Assembly (NCBI GenBank): GCA_029449245.1
Contig: JANATF010000007.1
Coordinates: 930,001-994,000 of the forward strand
DNA: 64,000 nucleotides
Origin: Mortierella alpina
Taxonomy: Eukaryota > Mortierellomycota > Mortierellomycetes > Mortierellales > Mortierellaceae
Reading direction: 5' to 3'
Both the position numbers and the translations under genes were made by a program. The stretch's first letter is position 1; each line of letters starts with the position of its first letter. Shown here piece after piece: positions 58,895-64,000 of this stretch. Under the pieces are notes generated by a model. The model had not been told where the DNA came from and did no database searches. It was given only the letters and a program-made list of their open reading frames with translations.

Positions 58895-61800
58895 ATGGGA
58901 GTCAAGCGAGGCCCAGCAGACAGTACGTTTGCGGGTTGAAAGCATGCATGTTCATACCTTAGCCAGTGGGGTGTTATTCTTTTAGTTGCTGGCACTCATT
59001 AGCCAATGAAATACTGTCTTGTTTGAGCAAGCACAAGTCTTTTCTGCACCATTACTCCTTCTCACACTTACATTGCCTATACCTTGTTGACTTGTCACAT
59101 GGCTCACTTTAGTGGACGGAGGTCGAGTCGACAACGTGAACAGGCCTCGTCGAGACGAAGGGCCGATCCACACGGTCGGGGAGCCCGAGGATCAAGACAT
59201 TGATGAGGATTACTCTGGCAAACTACCTGGTAACGTATAGTTTAGAGTCCCACGTCTCTGATCACTGTGGCCACTGCATTCTCTGCTGACTTATCGTTGC
59301 ATGGCTATTAGTACCAAAACATGCCACCATGGACGCGGTGGCCAGGGCGCACAACTTTCAACGAGACAGTGTGTCATATATCTTTGGTGATCACGACTAC
59401 ACATGGCTTCCACTCAAACAGGACCACGAGTCGCGGCCGCTTTGGATCACAGAGGATGGACACATCATTCTTGAAGGATTTTCACCCATCGCAGAAAAGG
59501 CCATCGATTTTTTGATCACCATTGCTGAACCAGTTAGCAGGTATGCTTGTTCTCAATATAACCAAGCGAACAATGGAGATGGCTGCAATCAGATGCCTGT
59601 ACTAATTACATTATATGATTTCTCGCTTAGACCGTCCCATATTCACGAGTACAAGCTGACACCATATTCACTGTACGCAGCTGTGTCTGTTGGATTGGAG
59701 ACGGAGGATATTATTGAGGTGTTGAGTCGTCTTTCAAAAGTTCCGGTTCCAGAGAGTATCTTGGGCCTGATCAGAGACTGCACGTTATCGTACGGAAAAG
59801 TCAAGCTCGTTTTGAAGCACAACCGCTATTTTGTCGAGTCATCACATCCAGAGATGCTTCAGACCTTGCTTCGCGACCAGGTCATCAAGGAATCACGACT
59901 AATGGGCGATGAAGATCCAAGTGCCAGCGGTGCCTTGATCACTGCCAGAGCACCAACAGGAAAGGATTTAACAATCCCGGGTGTTAAGAAGGAGATTCCC
60001 GACCCCAACAAGCCAGCAACAGACAAAAACGGAAAGTCAGGGGATGAAGAGATTTTTGCGGTCGTGGGACTTGACAGGGACGACGATGATGCGGAGAATG
60101 ATGATGTGCATTCTTTCGAGATCAGTTCATCGTCTGTTGAGGTACGCACGCTGGATCAGCCGATTGATCTTATCTTTCAATCTGTTTGATGGCTCTTTCA
60201 TCTCCTAACACACCCAGGTTGTCTCTTTCATTATAGACTGTAAAGAAGAGATGTAACGAACTGGATTATCCCATGTTGGAGGAGTATGATTTCAGGAATG
60301 ATACACGGAATCCCAATCTTGATATTGACTTAAAGCCCATTACCGTTATTCGGCCTGTAAGTAAATTGTATGGCTCTATCGCATGCAGGTACCACTCAAC
60401 GGCGCTTAGCTGACATTGTCGTTCTTCTTGAATTAGTACCAAGAAAAATCACTGAGCAAAATGTTTGGAAACGGGCGCGCAAGATCAGGAATTATTGTGT
60501 TGCCTTGTGGAGCAGGCAAGACCTTGGTCGGCATCACTGCAGCGTGTACGGTCAAGAAGAGCACACTTGTTCTTTGCACCTCATCCGTGTCGGTTCTACA
60601 GTGGAAGCAACAGTTCTTGCTCTGGTGCAACATCAAACCTCACCAAATCGCAATGTTCACATCGGATCAAAAGGAGAAGTTCTTGGGCGAAGCCGGTATC
60701 GTCATCTCGACCTACAGCATGGTTGCAAACACTAGGAACCGATCCCACGACTCGAAAAAGATGATGGACTTTTTGAGAGGACGAGAGTGGGGCTTCTTGC
60801 TGCTGGATGAGGTGCACGTCGTGCCCGCCAACATGTTTCGAAAGGTCTTGACAACGATTGCAGCACACGCCAAGCTCGGACTCACAGCGACACTTGTGCG
60901 AGAGGATGAAAAGATTGACGATCTAAACTTTTTGATCGGACCCAAGCTATACGAGGCAAACTGGATGGATTTGGCGTCCAAGGGTCATATTGCTAATGTG
61001 CAGTGTGCCGAGATCTGGTGCCCGATGACCCCTGCGTTCTATCGCGAGTACCTGCGCGAATCCTCAAGAAAGCGGACGTTGCTTTACGTCATGAACCCAA
61101 ACAAATTCCAGGCCTGTCAGTACCTGATTCGATACCACGAGGAGCGAGGCGACAAGATCATTGTTTTCTCGGATAATGTGTATGCGCTTGTGGCATATGC
61201 GCGCAAGTTGGAGAAGCCGTTCATTTACGGTGAGACGAGTCAACAGGAACGTGTGCGTATCCTGCAGAACTTTCAGCACAATCCTCAGATCAACACTATT
61301 TTCCTGTCCAAGGTCGGAGACACGTCCATTGATCTACCCGAGGCGACTTGTTTGATCCAGGTGTCGTCGCATTACGGTTCTCGTCGTCAGGAAGCACAGC
61401 GTCTGGGTCGTATTTTGAGAGCCAAGCGCAGGAACGACGAGGGCTTCAATGCATTTTTTTACTCGTTGGTGTCCAAGGACACGACTGAGATGTACTACTC
61501 GACCAAGCGACAACAGTTCTTGATCGACCAAGGATATGCCTTCAAGGTGATTACGAACTTGGACGGCATGGACCAGGAGCAGGACTTGGTCTATTCGACG
61601 CCAGCGGAGCAGTTGAGTCTTCTACAGACGGTGCTCTTGGCGCAAGAGAGCGAGGCTGATCTGAACGACGACGTGGAGCCTGATGCAGACGATCTCACGG
61701 GCAACACCAGTAGGCGAACGGGAGCAGGAGGTGGATCTGTGTTCAGTCACATGGGCTCGTCGATTGCGGGTGGATCGAACGGAGCCAAGCGTAGCGTGGG

Positions 61801-61933
61801 CGGCCTCAAGAGTTTGAGCGGTGCTGATGACATGGCGTATGTCGAGTACAACAAGCCCGTGAGTATGAAGGACAAGGACAAGCACAGAGGCGAGCACCAT
61901 CCGCTGTTCAAGAAGCACTGGAACAAGAAGTGA
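58895..61933 (+). CDS. TFIIH DNA helicase XPB/Ssl2 (Rad25), 833 aa
   Basis: Six exons in phase: 58895-58922, 59113-59229, 59312-59540, 59631-60141, 60237-60356 and 60437-61933. The first is a 28-base micro-exon. XPB is the 3'-5' helicase/translocase of TFIIH, needed for promoter opening and nucleotide excision repair. The N-terminal XPB domain ([40 protein letters not shown]) precedes the Walker A GAGKT at residues 360-364, DEVH at 459-462, LTATLVRED with the RED motif, a second RecA lobe with [16 protein letters not shown], and motif VI in [16 protein letters not shown]. The end [12 protein letters not shown] is typical of the family. Length lies between the human (782) and yeast (843) proteins. 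Confidence 0.97.
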
Positions 61934-62101
61934 GAACGATAGTAGCCATTCCTGTGTTCCTGCTGAATTAAAAAAAAAACCTCCCTCTCGGCACTTGGCG
62001 CCACCAAGTCGCATATTTCCTTCAACTCAGTCACATCACCGCCTTGACCCAAGAGCAATTTCCGTACCAACTTCGATTCACTATCCCTCCTGTCTTTACG
62101 A

Positions 62102-64000
62102 ATGAAGTTCATGACCTGGAACGTCAACGGGATCAGGACCTTGACGCAATACCATCCTTATTGCGATGACCTGCATAAGAACTACAGGGTAAATAAGAGC
62201 GCTTTTGATCTCCCAAGCCCGAATGCAGAGGACGCCTCCATTTCACACCGAATCGTCTGCAGTCTGTTTGCCTGACCTAACCTCCCGTCAAAAAAAACCC
62301 CCCCCTCGCCTGATATGACCCTCGCAGGAGATCTTGGACTATCTCGATGCCGACGTAATATGTTTTCAGGAGACAAAGATTTCACGCTCGAAACTCGACA
62401 CGGATCTTGCCCTAGTCCCCGGTTACGAATCGTACTGGTCCTTTCACCGCACAAAGTCCGGATACTCGGGCGTTGCCATCTACGTCAAGGACCACATCAA
62501 GCTAGTGGCGGCGGAGGAGGGCATCTCGGGAATTCTCTCTGGAAATATTCATCTACCGACTACAACACCTCCGATCTTTGCGGCGACCGACGGCAGCAGC
62601 AATTCATCAGTCTCCAACAGCAGCTCAGCGTCCATATCCGGCCTGGAGAATGAGCCAAGGAGACGAATCGTTGGAGGATATCCGGCTCTAGAAGGCGATG
62701 GGGTTGCTGCGCTATCGAGGTTTCAGGAGCTGGACACAGAAGGCCGGGGTCTTGTTCTCGACTTTGGGTTTTTTGTGCTATTCAATCTCTACTGCCCCAA
62801 CGAGACGGACGAAACGCGACTGCCGTTCAAGATGGATTATTATCACTTACTAGAGGCTCGCGTCATGGAATTAATCAAAGAGGGCAGGGAGGTCATGGTT
62901 CTGGGCGACATGAACGTGATCCCGACAGAGCTCGACCATTGCGACCCTGCAAAATGGAAGAAAGAATCGGGGGAGGAGGACTTTACGAATACGCCGCCTC
63001 GGAGATGGTTTAATAGCTTCTTGGCACCCAATGGACCACTGACAGACCTGTACCGCGTGTTTCACGCGGGGGAGGCCGGCGCGTTTACGTGTTGGAACAC
63101 TAAAATCAATGCTCGGTAAGCCAAGCGCGTTTATTTGGATAGCATTCAAAGGCGCGACGCTCAATATGACAGCATGGCTTACTGTGTCTTTTATGGCATT
63201 TTTTTATGGAACAGACCTTCAAACTACGGTACGCGTTTGGATTATATCCTGGTCACCAGCGGTTTGGTACCATGGTTCAAGTCCTGCGATCGGAAGCCCT
63301 CCATCATTGGTTCGGACCATTGTCCCGTTGTTGCCGAACTGTTTACAGAGCTTGCACTGGAAAAGTCTGCAGAGGAAAAGGCACACGACCAAGAGCAAGC
63401 AGCAAACGTACAAAAGCTCCAGGATGTTCTTGATTCTTATGGTGGAAGCACAGACCACGCATTGGCCGCACGCTTCTTTGATGAGTTTTCAGGTAAACAG
63501 CAAAAGCTATCAGCGTTCTTCAAGAAGCCTGGACAGGTGCCGGCAACTTCAAGCACGCCTCCCGTAATATCGACGATAGCAGGGGATGCAAAACGAGTAG
63601 CGGCCGCATCGTTAGACGGGGACGACCAAGGACCGAGGAAAAAGACGTTCTTCAACTCCGAAAACACCACAAGCAACGCCCCTGGTGCAGGATCACCGTC
63701 GGTCTCTAAAGATCAGCCTGGCATGGTCAACAAAACGACGCCAGTGATGTCTGGTACTCAAAAACCCCCACTCAACTTCATACCCAAACCTATCAACAAA
63801 TCTACCGCCAAAGGAGCACCAAAGAAGGCAGTTGGAGCCAAGTCAGGCAGCCAGCAGTCTGTGCTGTCCTTTTTTACAAGCTCGTCTCAAAAATCGAAGA
63901 ACCCAGGATCTTCAGCTCTGGATGTGTCAAAAGCAACATTATCACAACGAGATGCGGAGATGTCAAGCCAGGATTTTGCGACGGCGGTTGAGAGCCTGTC
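62102..64000 (+). CDS. APN2: AP endonuclease APN2/APEX2 (partial, cut by window end)
   Basis: Exons 62102-62188, 62328-63115 and 63215 to beyond the window edge. The catalytic domain starts MKFMTWNVNGIRTL and contains CFQETK (metal-binding Glu), SGYSGVAIYVKD, FNLYCPNETDE, MVLGDMNV and IIGSDHCPVVAE, all marks of the exonuclease III/APE fold. A low-complexity insertion (about 62560-62700) interrupts it. It cleaves DNA 5' to abasic sites and removes blocked 3' ends. Downstream are two PCNA-binding (PIP) boxes, QQKLSAFF (63499-63522) and QQSVLSFF (63850-63873), as in APN2 proteins. The C-terminal GRF zinc finger is expected past 64000 and is not seen. It starts 169 bases after the XPB stop on the same strand. 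Confidence 0.95.

Overview
The window reads as nuclear DNA of a filamentous, early-diverging fungus. A Mortierellaceae-like (Mucoromycota) source is my best guess, from overall gene content and from a degraded gene at 38.3-40.6 kb that resembles a family I associate with Mortierella. That assignment is inference. Most genes are split by short introns (about 60-150 bases, GTAAGT-type donors), have fungal-length 5' leaders, and often lie close together on the same strand. There are no bacterial operon signals. I checked exon joins by hand for reading phase, so internal exon limits are usually good to the base, but untranslated ends are not known.

Layout. 0-2.5 kb: the last 25 codons of a + strand gene and a minus-strand leucine-rich-repeat protein. 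2.5-8.7 kb: a long stretch with no supportable gene. 8.9-16.4 kb: uridine phosphorylase and a concentrative nucleoside transporter on the same strand, which fits uptake and breakdown of pyrimidine nucleosides. 17.6-19.7 kb: a secreted or membrane DOMON plus cytochrome b561 haem protein. 22.5-24.2 kb: an Amt/MEP ammonium transporter. 24.6-27.8 kb: a long-chain acyl-CoA synthetase that is intact apart from one in-frame TGA. 28.4-32.7 kb: an Ark1/NAK-family kinase of 1179 residues.

33.2-38.2 kb is accessory in character: two close glutathione-S-transferase-like paralogues and the relic of a third flank a compact class I terpene synthase on the opposite strand. Next comes a frameshifted multi-exon relic (38.3-40.6 kb, minus) that may be a Fanzor/TnpB-like element, then a secreted TIM-barrel-like protein of unknown role.

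42.6-64 kb is a dense housekeeping block, all on +: Atg29 (autophagy scaffold), a Siva-type cysteine-rich protein, a coiled-coil protein of unknown function, a stretch with two small secreted-protein genes that lack start codons, exportin-5/Msn5 (16 exons, one GC-AG intron), a SANT plus bromodomain BRD8-like chromatin protein, the TFIIH helicase XPB/Ssl2, and 169 bases after it the AP endonuclease APN2/APEX2, cut by the window end.

Most unusual items: the single nonsense codon in the acyl-CoA synthetase, the terpene synthase inside a GST array with a third GST relic, the Siva-like protein in a fungus, the Fanzor-like relic, and the start-less secreted-protein genes.
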